Source: Oscillatoriales cyanobacterium PMM_0080
GTDB taxonomy: Bacteria > Cyanobacteriota > Cyanobacteriia > Cyanobacteriales > Microcoleaceae
Direction of reading: 5' to 3'
NCBI GenBank assembly: GCA_949127775.1
Contig: CASBQF010000305.1
Span: 1-37,976 of the forward strand
DNA length: 37,976 bases
A program made the translations under genes and the position numbers. The notes beneath the pieces were generated by a model that saw nothing but the letters and a program-made list of their open reading frames with translations, had not been told where the DNA came from and did not search any database. This document shows, piece after piece, positions 30,237 through 37,976 of the stretch (the first letter of the stretch is position 1; each line of letters begins with the position of its first letter).

Positions 30237-32426
30237 TTACTCGGGGATCAAATTAGCATCAGGAGGCCCAGCCGGTTGAGGAATCGAAGGCGGCGCGGGT
30301 TCCGGAGCCGGAGCCGGAGCCGGAGCCTCTTGTCTCGCGGGCGGATAGTAAGGTGCCTCTTGTCTCGCAGGCGGATAATAAGGTTCCGGCTCCCTTGCGG
30401 GCGCAGAATAACGTTCCGGCTCTCTCGCGGGCGGATAGTAAGGCTCGGGAGCCGGAGCCGGAGCCGGAGCCTCTTGTCTGGCGGCGGGCGGATAGTAAGG
30501 CTCGGCAGCCGGAGCCTGCTCGGGAGGAGGCGCTTCTTCCTGTCGCGGAGCGTACTCCTCCTGTCGCGGAGCGTACTGCTCCTGTCGTGGAGCTGGCGCC
30601 TCTTCCCGAGCGGCTTGGGCCGGCGGCGGTGCAGTGTTTGCTCTGAGTTCAGCACTCCAGCGTCCGATCGCACCTGCGGCCTCTGAATGCAGCGCTCTAC
30701 CGGCACCAATTTGGGAAGCGATATCGATCGCAGATCCTAGACTACCCTGAGAGGCCAATTCGGCAGCCCGATCCAGAATCGGTCGATCGCGAGCAACTTG
30801 CAATTCGCTCACCCACTGATAGACATTATCCTGAGCTTTGGCGTACAGAGTCCTACCGCTCTTAATTTCCGAAGCTTTCTCAATCGCGGCGCTAAGTTTT
30901 CCTTGCTTAGCCAGGGCGATCGACTCATCCAAAAAAGGCTGATCTTGAATAACTTCTATGCGTTTCGTCCACTGAGCCAATAGAGTTTGCGCCTCTACCC
31001 TGCGGGGACGACTTTGAGAGATCAGGAGTACCTGGCCGATACCACCCTTAAGTCCTTCCACCGTTCCTGTTTCTGCCAACTGCTTCGCTAAGTTGACAAA
31101 AGATTGGTCTTCGATCCGTTGAATTTCCCGGCGCCAAGTAGCCACCAAAGTTTGAGCATGGACGCGCCGCGGCTGTTTGGGGCCGATAGTTTGCGCTTGT
31201 TCGATCGCTACCTGAAACGCTCCTGTCTGACCAAAACTGGCGATCGTGCTCGCCACTTGCAAACGTAGCAAATCTTGAAACTGCACCTGCAAATTGTCAA
31301 TTTGAACTTGAGCCTGCTTGTACAGAGGACGGCCCGGAGCAATTTGGCTAGCAGCCCCCCGCCCTTCGAGCAATGTAAAAATGTGTTGCGCCAGCGGAGT
31401 TGAGATCGACTGGTTCCACATCACCGCCTGAGCTCTACCCAACTGCATCAAATCTTGAGCTTCTGCAAACAGTGGCGAATCCTGTGGCACCACAGAAGCA
31501 GCCTCGATCGCCCCCAGGAGGTCTTTCAACCCCAACCGCTTAGTAGCCATTGCCAGCAAAGTCCGGCTCCAGCCCTCAATTTCTTTCTCAGCTTTAGCAC
31601 GGGCAAAAAGTTGTGGGTCTATTTTGCGAGCTAGGACGATCGCCTCAGCGAACTTTTGCGGACTGCCGTCCTTCGCCAACTCTCTAGCCTCTTCCAAGCG
31701 CTGCCAGCCGTTTCTTTCCAAAGAAATCTGCTGAATCAGCTCGTTATAGCGCTTCTGACTCCAGAAAACATTTTCCAGCTTAAACAGAGCTTGAGCATAA
31801 TCCCAGGCCTTCCTCAAATCCTCACTTTTCAAAGCTGTTAGGGCTGTATCGTAGAGTTTTTGACCCTCCTGCCAATTTTTTTCCCAAGCAGTCACAGCAT
31901 CCTGTACCTCTGGGTAAGACGGACTGGTTTTGGGAATTTTCGCCACAATCGCCAGAGCCCCTTTCAAATCACCAAGCTCAATTTTTGCCCTGGCAAATCC
32001 CAGCATAGCTTTCGACCATTCCCCGATCAAATGTTGACCCTGGGAGTATAACGGATGTTCTTTCGGCCAAGCCTGCACCATTGCCACTGCCGATTCTAGC
32101 TGCTCTAGCTTGCCAGACTTAGCTGCTTGTTGAGCGCAGTAAAGTCGCTCTCCGTCTGCCGCCAGCGGTGAAAGTTGCTGGCAATTCGGCGGCGGGGGCA
32201 TCGTCAACAGCCACAGAAATGCAGCAGCACCGGTTACTCCAAATCCCACCAGGAGACTCAGCCAGATTAGCTGCCACTGCCAAAAAGTTCTTTTGCCCTC
32301 AGTCGGCGACGCCATTACTGAGGAACTCGCATCGCCTGTCACTTCTGCACTCAACTGTGTCATCGGTTTCGGGGATGAGTTGTATTGCGGTGGTGTGCCC
32401 AATTGGTCAGATTGTCGTCTCGCCAT
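30237..32426 (-). CDS. Membrane-anchored repeat protein with Pro-rich tail
   Basis: The 729-residue protein has a cytoplasmic N-terminus and one membrane helix at about 47-73 (FWQWQLIWLSLLVGFGVTGAAAFLWLL). A long helical region of repeats of about 55 residues follows (pattern R...A..L...W...I..I.DQ.FL..A..LA..G.L..AI), to about residue 590. It ends in a tail of PEPYYPPARQEAPAPAP-type repeats and PRQE(E)YAPRQEE units. I know similar cyanobacterial proteins only as hypothetical. The repeats suggest a scaffold and the tail suggests a wall-spanning or interaction segment. It is upstream of the DUF3685 gene, 48 bases apart on the same strand, probably co-transcribed. Confidence 0.82.
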   Translation of the reverse strand: MARRQSDQLGTPPQYNSSPKPMTQLSAEVTGDASSSVMASPTEGKRTFWQWQLIWLSLLVGFGVTGAAAFLWLLTMPPPPNCQQLSPLAADGERLYCAQQAAKSGKLEQLESAVAMVQAWPKEHPLYSQGQHLIGEWSKAMLGFARAKIELGDLKGALAIVAKIPKTSPSYPEVQDAVTAWEKNWQEGQKLYDTALTALKSEDLRKAWDYAQALFKLENVFWSQKRYNELIQQISLERNGWQRLEEARELAKDGSPQKFAEAIVLARKIDPQLFARAKAEKEIEGWSRTLLAMATKRLGLKDLLGAIEAASVVPQDSPLFAEAQDLMQLGRAQAVMWNQSISTPLAQHIFTLLEGRGAASQIAPGRPLYKQAQVQIDNLQVQFQDLLRLQVASTIASFGQTGAFQVAIEQAQTIGPKQPRRVHAQTLVATWRREIQRIEDQSFVNLAKQLAETGTVEGLKGGIGQVLLISQSRPRRVEAQTLLAQWTKRIEVIQDQPFLDESIALAKQGKLSAAIEKASEIKSGRTLYAKAQDNVYQWVSELQVARDRPILDRAAELASQGSLGSAIDIASQIGAGRALHSEAAGAIGRWSAELRANTAPPPAQAAREEAPAPRQEQYAPRQEEYAPRQEEAPPPEQAPAAEPYYPPAARQEAPAPAPAPEPYYPPAREPERYSAPAREPEPYYPPARQEAPYYPPARQEAPAPAPAPEPAPPSIPQPAGPPDANLIPE
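30288..30600. repeat. Tandem repeats coding the Pro-rich tail
   Basis: Units of about 60 bp (GCCTCTTGTCTCGCGGGCGG-ATAGTAAGG) and shorter GGAGCC and CTGTCGCGGAGCGTACT units repeat head to tail in the 3' part of the 30237-32426 gene. Length variation between strains is expected. Confidence 0.8.
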
Positions 32427-32856
32427 TACTTCAGCCTGTCCTGTAATGCGCTTTACCAGCTTGACACTCCCACATCAAATCATAGATTGTGATGTCGGCT
32501 TCTGACTCTTGTTAAGGAGATCGAGAACTTCCTTCAAGGTACTGGCAATTTTTCCCTTTACGGCATTTTATAGTGAGGTTTGTGTCCAGCCCCACTGGTT
32601 GCTTCCTTGGCATTTTAGGCTTTGGGAGCAGGTAAATCATACCAGTTATCGAACAATTATTCACAGCTTAGCTTACGGCGGCACTTTAGCTCGCGCAGAC
32701 GGGAATCCCCACTTCAAAAGCGTACTCGCTCTAAGCGAGGGTGAAAGGCGAGCGAAGCGACGATGGCACTCGCTCGCCCACAAGCCAATATTTGCAAGCC
32801 CTGGAGAGATGGGCGAGTGTATTCAGTGTTACTTCGCACAGCGGTGACTAAATTTG
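32427..32856. other. Intergenic region without recognisable gene
   Basis: No convincing coding sequence is seen in these 430 bases. A short perfect inverted repeat CTCGCT-CTA-AGCGAG lies at 32725-32739, close to further CGAGCG/CGCTCG tracts, so the middle is repeat-derived. The left part should hold the promoter of the 30237-32426 gene. Confidence 0.5.
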
Positions 32857-33321
32857 TTACAAAGATTTTGGCATATCGCTGGAACTCGATGCTTCTGTGG
32901 CGGACTCTGGCGATTTATATCCGTAGAAATCTATCCGGTAGTCTACAATTCTGACACCAGTTTGCTGTTGGATTTGTTCGATCAGCTCGATCGGCAGTTC
33001 CACATGAACGTCCATAATCTGAGCCGTATCCAGACAATTGACGTGAGAATGAGAGTCGCTGACATTGCCGTACAAACGTCCCTCCGATCGATCCAGACAC
33101 TCAATAATCCCTTCTCTCGACAAAGCTTCTAGATTTTGATAAACCGAAGTATGCCCGATCGAATCCTCTTGTCGGTTCAGGCGATCGTAAATTTCGCGAG
33201 CGGAGAGGTGTTCTTTTGCCTCCCACAGAAGTTCTAGAATAAATCGACGCTGGCGGCTCAAGCGCATTCCCATCGCCTGACAGCGGTTTAAAGCATCTTC
33301 TAATGAACGAATTGGTTTCAC
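32857..33321 (-). CDS. Fur-family regulator (FurC/PerR-like subgroup)
   Basis: Translation starts at GTG 33321 and gives 154 residues. A winged helix spans about 15-75 (MRLSRQRRFILELLWEAKEHLSAREIYDRL, HTSVYQNLEALSREGIIE). The C-terminal domain has SDSHSHVNCLDTAQIMDVHVELP, where the His-x-His and later Asp/His would bind the regulatory metal. The CxxC pairs that hold structural zinc in most Fur proteins are absent; only single cysteines remain. From memory this fits the cyanobacterial subgroup called FurC/PerR, which senses peroxide, rather than FurA or Zur. The subgroup assignment is tentative. Confidence 0.82.
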   Translation of the reverse strand: MKPIRSLEDALNRCQAMGMRLSRQRRFILELLWEAKEHLSAREIYDRLNRQEDSIGHTSVYQNLEALSREGIIECLDRSEGRLYGNVSDSHSHVNCLDTAQIMDVHVELPIELIEQIQQQTGVRIVDYRIDFYGYKSPESATEASSSSDMPKSL

Positions 33322-33570
33322 AGCTACCGCCTACTAAAGCCTGCTCGATTTTTAATTCTGGTACAACGTTGCACGCTCATCCCATATACTAATTCTAACC
33401 CAGGGTTGCCAAACAGTAGAAGTTAGAGGGCAAAACTCTCAAAAAAGTGAATTTTTTCGGGTAACAGCCGAGCTCAGGCTACCAACATACGCCAGAAAAT
33501 TTTCCGCCTCAAAAATAATGCTGTAATCTCAGAACCAGACACCAGCCCCTGAATGCAGGTATTATCCGAC

Positions 33571-33612
33571 ATAGGGCATCGGGCATAGGGCATCGGGCAT
33601 CGGGCATCGGGC
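33571..33612. repeat. Heptanucleotide tandem repeat (GGGCATC-type)
   Basis: About five to six consecutive 7-bp units GGGCATC or GGGCATA lie between the Fur-family gene and the HPt gene. This is the same class of short tandem repeat as at 127-177, with a different unit. Confidence 0.85.
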
Positions 33613-33817
33613 CTACCTCACCACGCTTGAGAACCCCTATAAGAACAATCAATTAGCTATTGAAATATCTGCTTTTGGCGAGCCATCCCAGCAACCGAAA
33701 TATCAAGCTTAGATTTTGAACATTGAAAGGACAATTAATGGCAGTATTGGTATCCCGATACCAGCATTTTCGATCCACTTTTAAAGCATTAAAAAAATAA
33801 AATTAAGCACAATTGCA

Positions 33818-33922
33818 ATAAGCTGTTGTGCATTTAAACTGGATGTTAGGAACGGGCTAGAAGCCCATTCCACAATATTTATATTTATTTTTGATACACA
33901 ATTTAAATGTATAACAGCTTAT
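33818..33922. mobile_element. MITE with ATAAGCTGTTGTGCATTTAAA ends, plus decayed neighbour
   Basis: The 105-bp element has imperfect terminal inverted repeats of about 21 bp and an interior hairpin GGAACGGGC..GCCCATTCCAC, the same interior type as the 15524/20541 MITEs but with different ends. A second, eroded copy follows to about 34030 (TTTAAATTGTACG..TACAATTTAAACGCGGAAGAGCTTA). The palindrome at 16986-17011 has the same end sequence. Confidence 0.75.
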
Positions 33923-34149
33923 AAAAAATTACTGGTAGTTGTTTGACCTTTAAATTGTACGTTAAAAAAAACAATGAGTGGGGTGTCTCGCCCGCCCTAA
34001 ATATACAATTTAAACGCGGAAGAGCTTAGTTATTTTGAGCGTGCAGGCGATCGCGCATAGCAACGATTGAAAATACAGAACCGGATTAATCAAGAATCCC
34101 CGTCCCATCGGACTGGGGAGTATCAATCTATCTTCTACTGCCACAAATT

Positions 34150-35151
34150 CTAGGAAGAGGATTTAATGGCGTGAACCAGTAACTTGGCGATTTCCGAGAG
34201 TTGCTTTTTGTTGAAAGTTTTGAGCAAAAGCTTTACTACCGCCTTTGGTTCGGCAGGAAGTGCTACTTGCTTCAACGCTGTTGCTGCTGCCGCGGTCGCT
34301 GCCACTGCTGCCGCTGGGGCTGCCGTTGGGGCTGCCGCTGCTGCTTTTGGGGTTGCCGCCAAAAGTAGCAAATTTTTGCTCGGAGCGATCGTCTTGGCTT
34401 TCCCCCCTTGCATCAAATCCCCAGCATCCTTGAGTTCTTTGATAATCAGCGGAGCTAAAACTTTATAAGAGTTTTTGGGATTAACGATCGCCCCCCTAGC
34501 AGTTTTAACTAAATTTTGCCAAGTTTCAACTTTACCTCCCAACTTATAAAGGCGAACGCACACAGCCGTCAACTCTTGGCGACTAGCAGCGGATTCTTTC
34601 TGCTTGAACACCTGCAACATCTCTTTAAGTAGAACCATTACTTGAGCAGCAAAACTAGGCGACCCCCCGGGCGCTGCTTGAGCTGCTGCGGGGGCACGAG
34701 ATCCAGCAGCAGCAACGGCCACAACTTTGCCCGACGCCAAGTTTTTCAGGTGAGTTTCCAGTTGAGCAAAAACTGGCATCACCTGCTGGACGAGTTTTTC
34801 TCCCTCTTCATTCCTCAAGCCGAAAGGCCCCTCCAATCGCGCCAGTAAGTCCTTCAGCGTATCAACCCCTTTTAAAAATAGGGATTCTACCTTTTGGTCA
34901 ACCTGCTTAACTGGCCCGTCCTTGAGCACCTTAAAACAATCTTCCAAGCGGTGAGCAGTTGTTCTAATACTATCCAAGCTGAGCATAGCCGCCCCTCCTT
35001 TCACGGAATGGGCGGCTCGGAACATCTCTTGGAGGCTTTCGGGGTCTTTCATCGTGGACTTCAAGTCCACTAAACCATTTTCTAGAGTATCGAGGTGCTC
35101 CTTAGCCTCCTCTATAAACAAACGCATAATTCGGTCTTGCTGATCTGACAC
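34150..35151 (-). CDS. HPt-domain phosphotransfer protein
   Basis: The 333-residue protein starts with a histidine phosphotransfer domain as in CheA. Residues 1-110 include FIEEAKEHLDTLENGLVDL and FRAAHSVKGGAAML, with phosphoacceptor His48. There is no kinase or CheW part. A middle helical domain (about 165-265) is bounded by two Ala/Pro-rich linkers (AAAGSRAPAAAQAAPGG and the APTAAPAAAVAATAAAATAL run), and a short helical C-terminus ends SEIAKLLVHAIKSSS. It may relay phosphate in a phototaxis/motility or adaptive pathway, but no partner is encoded here. Confidence 0.85.
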   Translation of the reverse strand: MSDQQDRIMRLFIEEAKEHLDTLENGLVDLKSTMKDPESLQEMFRAAHSVKGGAAMLSLDSIRTTAHRLEDCFKVLKDGPVKQVDQKVESLFLKGVDTLKDLLARLEGPFGLRNEEGEKLVQQVMPVFAQLETHLKNLASGKVVAVAAAGSRAPAAAQAAPGGSPSFAAQVMVLLKEMLQVFKQKESAASRQELTAVCVRLYKLGGKVETWQNLVKTARGAIVNPKNSYKVLAPLIIKELKDAGDLMQGGKAKTIAPSKNLLLLAATPKAAAAAPTAAPAAAVAATAAAATALKQVALPAEPKAVVKLLLKTFNKKQLSEIAKLLVHAIKSSS

Positions 35152-35341
35152 GACAGTCCTCCTAACAATCTCAGCACCCTCCAGAAAGCATCCTGTGCGC
35201 GGGAGGAAACGCGACTTATTCCTGCCTAAAGTCGGAAGCTTCCATGCAAAATATTCTAGCCTGCCTCAGCTAACAGACTGAAAATACAGGTGCTGTTACG
35301 GTGGGCGGGAGAGCCAAAACTCGTACCCTCAGCGATCGAAC

Positions 35342-35596
35342 CTAGAGTTCTGAGGGAGTATCTGGAGCGATTTCAATGCCCATTCCTTGTTTGATCATCT
35401 GTTGATCCGTAATCAAGTCGCTCAATTCCTTGACTTCAACGCCGATATTTTGGCAAGCCTGTTTCAGTTCGCGATCGAATTTGTCGAGGTCGCTCCCGTA
35501 GCCGCAAAGCTGCGCGGCTGTGGCGATTCCTTGTTGAGCGTTGGCTTTGGCGCAGTCGATCAATTCAATGCCTTTGAGGGGTTGGGAGGATGCCAT
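35342..35596 (-). CDS. Conserved cyanobacterial hypothetical protein (84 residues)
   Basis: The small acidic helical protein reads LKGIELIDCAKANAQQGIATAAQLCGYGSDLDKFDRELKQACQNIGVEVKELSDLI. It has three Cys and no signal peptide or membrane segment. I recall near-identical small proteins only from cyanobacteria, without known function. It stands on the same strand as the HPt gene but 190 bases upstream of it, so a shared transcript is unproven. Confidence 0.72.
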   Translation of the reverse strand: MASSQPLKGIELIDCAKANAQQGIATAAQLCGYGSDLDKFDRELKQACQNIGVEVKELSDLITDQQMIKQGMGIEIAPDTPSEL

Positions 35597-35786
35597 AATT
35601 TCAAACTACCATTTATCTTTTGTCCCACTGTACCTAGAACGTTGAGGTCGATCGATCTATCGAAAGGCATGAAAAATCCTACCCGTGCTGCGTGTTACCA
35701 ATAGATTATTTTTGGGGACTTCCTGCCAAAATAGCAGTAGTTAGGATTTTCTAACCCTTACTGTGCCTAACTTAGGCTAGATTACT

Positions 35787-36473
35787 GTGAGAAATGTTTC
35801 CAAATCTCAAATGCACTGGGTGTGGAGCGTCCGACACCGACTGTTTGTGTCTGTTCTGTTCGCTATGGCAGTCGCTATTTTCCTGCCGCGTGACTATCTC
35901 CCCCTGACTCGGGCACTGTGCATATGGAATGCGGGCGCTGTCAGTTTCCTGATTTTGACTTGGATACTGATGCTGCAAGGCACTCCCGAACTGATGCGCC
36001 ACCACGCTCAGCAGTTGGACGCCGGCCGCTTGGCAATCTTAAGTACGATCACCGCAGCCGCTTTTGCTAGCTTTTTAGCCATCTTCTTCCTGCTGCGGGA
36101 CACCAAAGGCCTTCCCCCAAATTTGCTATTTCTGCACTTGGGGCTTTCTGTGCTGACAATTGTAGGCTCTTGGATGCAGGTGCACACTATCTTCACGATG
36201 CACTATGCCCACAGCTACTACGGAAACCTGAGACACAAGCAGCACGGCAGCTACTCGCAGGCTAAGGGTTTGGATTTTCCGGGCGACGACGAACCAGACT
36301 TCAAAGATTTTTTATATTTCTCCTTTGGGATTGGGATGACTTGCCAAGTTGCAGACGTGCAAACTACTTCTCGTTCCATGAGATTTTTAGTGCTGTTTCA
36401 CAGCGTGTTGTCGTTCTTTTTTAACACCGCTATTTTGGCGATGAGCGTCAATATTATTGCGGGATTGAGTTGA
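35787..36473 (+). CDS. DUF1345 family membrane protein
   Basis: Starting at GTG 35787, the 228-residue protein has five to six hydrophobic helices (RLFVSVLFAMAVAIFL, ALCIWNAGAVSFLILTWILML, LAILSTITAAAFASFLAIFFLL, LLFLHLGLSVLTIVGSWMQVHTIFTMHYAHSYY, LVLFHSVLSFFFNTAILAMSV). The loop with DFPGDDEPDFKDFLYFSFGIGMTCQVADVQTTSRSMR is the DUF1345 hallmark. Function is unknown. ATG at codon 9 is an alternative start. Confidence 0.88.
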   Translation: MRNVSKSQMHWVWSVRHRLFVSVLFAMAVAIFLPRDYLPLTRALCIWNAGAVSFLILTWILMLQGTPELMRHHAQQLDAGRLAILSTITAAAFASFLAIFFLLRDTKGLPPNLLFLHLGLSVLTIVGSWMQVHTIFTMHYAHSYYGNLRHKQHGSYSQAKGLDFPGDDEPDFKDFLYFSFGIGMTCQVADVQTTSRSMRFLVLFHSVLSFFFNTAILAMSVNIIAGLS

Positions 36474-36770
36474 TAGGATTCAGTAGCAGATGCTGCGTTT
36501 TTTTGTTGATTGGCGATCGGATCTTGTTTTGGGCGCTGCTTATTGCCCGGGTTCCAGAGTTAGACGAAATAAATTGTGGCTAATCACCCAAATTTGTCAA
36601 ACTCAATAAAAAATGTTACTCTAATAACGAGTTATACGAAAAGTTTCCGCCTATCCACCTGATTTGGAGTAGGGTGCGGAAACTTTCAGCCTAATAATGG
36701 TTGGGCTTGGGTTCACCTAAACTTTGTCTAGTTAAAATTGATAACGTTATACTTGATTTAAACTTTTGCT
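36474..36770. other. Intergenic region with long inverted repeat
   Basis: No gene is seen in these 297 bases. An inverted repeat AAAGTTTCCGC (36640-36650) and GCGGAAACTTT (36676-36686) encloses a 25-base loop with a weaker inner CCTA..TAGG pairing. It could be a terminator for the DUF1345 gene, a small mobile element remnant, or a regulatory hairpin before the HEPN gene. Confidence 0.5.
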
Positions 36771-37667
36771 ATGAGCCATACAGAATCCTCAAATATCCAA
36801 CTTGAACTAAGCTTGTTAAATAATGGGCTAGATTTTATTCTCAAGGGCATAGACGAGCTTTTTGATGATGATTACGTCATGAGAGAGTATTCCAGTGCGG
36901 TTGATATTGGCACGAGTAGTTATAAGTATGGTGTTCTGAATCTTTTTTCTGGTTTTTTGCTACTTCTTAAAGAAAGGCTTTATCGTCATACGCCAGAACT
37001 AATCTTCCAAGGTAATCTAGAAGATATAACAAACAAGGTTTCTTCAGGAAAAACTCCTAATACCGTCGCTCTCAAGGAAGCCTTAAAAAAATTAAAAACC
37101 TATCCTGGATTTGTATTTACCGAACCAGAGGAAAAGTTAATTAAAGATGTGCAAGATATGAGAAATAAATTTGAGCATTACACAATATCGGTTGACAAGT
37201 ACGAACTGTGGTCGCATCTATCAAAGTTTTTGGAGTTGATTGATAAGTTTCTTGTTGAGGAACTTCACATAAATATTGAAAACTCACCGGAAGCCTTAGA
37301 ACTTCAGGAAAAAATACACCAAATAGATTCAGTCTGGGAAAGAACTCAGAAAGAGCGTAGAAGGCAATTTGATTTTGAAATAGACGGTATGATTGAAGAA
37401 CTTAATACCTCAAGAGACCGAGTTATGCAAGAGTTAAGAACAGAGTCTTACTATAGCAATAGGGCAGATGAATTGTTAATAAGTTGCCCAGATTGCAACG
37501 AGCAAACTATGATCGTATACGAGGAGTTTAAAGGCATCTGTACTAATCCAGAGTGTGGTAGTGGTTACGCTTTAACAGAATGCTTGAAATGTGAGGAGCT
37601 TACACCTGGTTATCCTTGGCAACAAAAGTTTTGCGATTCTTGTTCAAATAGGATAGATGAGCAATAG
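36771..37667 (+). CDS. HEPN-like protein with C-terminal zinc ribbons
   Basis: The 298-residue protein has an all-helical N-terminal domain. KYGVLNLFSGFLLLLKERL (53-70) is followed by DMRNKFEHYTIS, where R131-N-x3-H136 is the Rx4H motif of HEPN ribonucleases. This layout is known from defence, toxin and RNA-processing proteins. A long charged helix follows (about 175-225). The C-terminal 60 residues hold eight Cys in four pairs (239/242, 257/262, 271/274, 288/291), enough for two zinc ribbons. No partner gene is visible up to the window end. It has no HIP1 octamer. RNase activity is inferred from the motif alone. Confidence 0.72.
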   Translation: MSHTESSNIQLELSLLNNGLDFILKGIDELFDDDYVMREYSSAVDIGTSSYKYGVLNLFSGFLLLLKERLYRHTPELIFQGNLEDITNKVSSGKTPNTVALKEALKKLKTYPGFVFTEPEEKLIKDVQDMRNKFEHYTISVDKYELWSHLSKFLELIDKFLVEELHINIENSPEALELQEKIHQIDSVWERTQKERRRQFDFEIDGMIEELNTSRDRVMQELRTESYYSNRADELLISCPDCNEQTMIVYEEFKGICTNPECGSGYALTECLKCEELTPGYPWQQKFCDSCSNRIDEQ

Positions 37668-37936
37668 AGAAACAGTTTGAGAGTTGTGCGGGAGACAGAC
37701 AACTTTTTTAACATATCTAAAATCTCATCATTCAAGTTGATTAGACTGCTTTCAACCGAATTATTGCCAACATCATAGATACCTTGTAAAACCTGCTTTT
37801 TGCCTAAGTCCTCATGTTTGTTATCAAGTCAAATTCATTACGAGGATGATTTAAAAACAAGTGAAAAAAAGCAAGCAATAAGGATAGAAAAAAGTCCCCT
37901 CAACCAGAATATAATAATCGTGTCAAGAAGCAAATT
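37668..37936. other. Gap with a start-less coding-like stretch on the minus strand
   Basis: Downstream of the HEPN gene no complete gene is visible. On the minus strand, 37828 to about 37690 reads through as a plausible protein piece (DNKHEDLGKKQVLQGIYDVGNN, then SLINLNDEILDMLKKLS). It lacks a start codon, is preceded by TGA, and runs on into the antisense of the HEPN gene. It may be a gene fragment or chance. Confidence 0.3.
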
Positions 37937-37976
37937 ATGGTTAACCAGTTTCGCGTCACCAAAGTTCCAAATAATG
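37937..37976 (+). CDS. Possible 5' end of a gene cut by the window edge
   Basis: ATG 37937 opens a frame MVNQFRVTKVPNN that runs off the window. AAGAAG lies 8 bases upstream. With 13 codons visible, neither the reality of the gene nor its product can be judged. Confidence 0.3.
   Translation, partial: MVNQFRVTKVPNN

Larger units (their letters stand above)
33322..34149. other. Long repeat-filled intergenic region
   Basis: No gene is seen in these 828 bases. They hold a heptamer array (GGGCATC/GGGCATA units) at about 33571-33612, a MITE at 33818-33922, and a decayed relative at about 33940-34030. A HIP1-like site lies near 34048. The left 100 bases should contain the promoter of the Fur-family gene. 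Confidence 0.7.

Noticed and set aside
30174-30686. Arg/Ser-rich open frame of 170 codons
   Set aside because: It is antisense to the Pro-rich repeat tail of the 30237-32426 gene and owes its length to the GC-rich repeats.
32509-32847. Open frame of 112 codons between the repeat protein and the Fur-family gene
   Set aside because: Composition is unlike a protein (many Ser/His/Arg/Trp), it spans short inverted repeats, and no ribosome site precedes it.
33571-33612. Possible CRISPR or iteron array
   Set aside because: The units are contiguous heptamers without spacers, the ordinary short tandem repeats of filamentous cyanobacteria.
37690-37828. Minus-strand protein fragment downstream of the HEPN gene
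   Set aside because: It has no start codon, is preceded by TGA and continues antisense into the HEPN gene; too weak to call a gene.
1-37976. tRNA, rRNA and CRISPR loci
   Set aside because: Reading both strands I saw no cloverleaf-like GTTCGA-type T-loops with matching acceptor stems, no rRNA sequence and no repeat-spacer array; a tRNAscan or CRISPR search was not possible.

Overview
The window looks like the chromosome of a filamentous cyanobacterium of the Oscillatoria/Microcoleus/Phormidium kind. It is dense in the HIP1 octamer GCGATCGC. It carries genes found in oxygenic phototrophs or cyanobacteria (CRR6-type NDH-1 maturation factor, DUF3685, DUF3370, plastid-type pyruvate dehydrogenase E2). 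It also has heptanucleotide tandem repeats and GTAGGGACACGGC-type palindromic repeats typical of these genomes. The assignment is by recognition only; no database was searched.

Layout. 1-1.85 kb: end of a YlqD-like gene, pdhC, then palindromic repeats. 1.9-9.9 kb: a defence/toxin-rich accessory stretch holding an orphan nucleotidyltransferase toxin-like gene with a DUF5958 partner, HigBA, a Doc-type pair, a 20-repeat TPR protein, a stand-alone HTH protein, a PIN/AbrB pair, and an antitoxin-like gene followed by the stump of an HNH nuclease gene. 9.9-11.3 kb: a DUF3370 secreted protein.

11.5-20.7 kb is the most unusual part. An epimerase-like SDR gene sits behind a match to the promoter of ECF41 sigma factors (TGTCACA-N16-CGTC). 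Downstream there is only a truncated C-terminal piece of an ECF41 sigma factor, after a membrane-protein gene split by a tnpB-only IS200/IS605-type element. A nitroreductase follows. Then comes an apparent operon with a small protein, a plastid-terminal-oxidase/alternative-oxidase homologue, a secreted protein and a GMC oxidoreductase, and after it, on the opposite strand, a Crp-family regulator. A perfect 16-bp dyad TATGA-N6-TCATA lies upstream of the operon, and a near-identical one lies in the divergent promoter region of the regulator. The recognition-helix residues of the regulator fit this half-site. The block is bracketed by two inverted, nearly identical 122-125 bp MITE copies, and a degenerate copy of the ECF41-type promoter lies just inside the left one.

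20.7-24 kb: surE and a restriction-modification locus (methyltransferase, convergent restriction gene with an in-frame TGA, XRE controller). One 17-bp dyad precedes both the methyltransferase and the controller. 24-27.2 kb: two FAD oxidoreductases of the phytoene-desaturase/CrtISO superfamily. 27.6-36.5 kb: ordinary chromosomal genes (CRR6, DUF3685 protein, a membrane-anchored repeat protein, a Fur-family regulator, an HPt protein, DUF1345) with MITEs between them. 36.8-37.7 kb: a HEPN-like protein with a zinc-ribbon tail. The tnpB element, the R-M genes and the HEPN gene contain no full HIP1 octamer, which fits recent acquisition.
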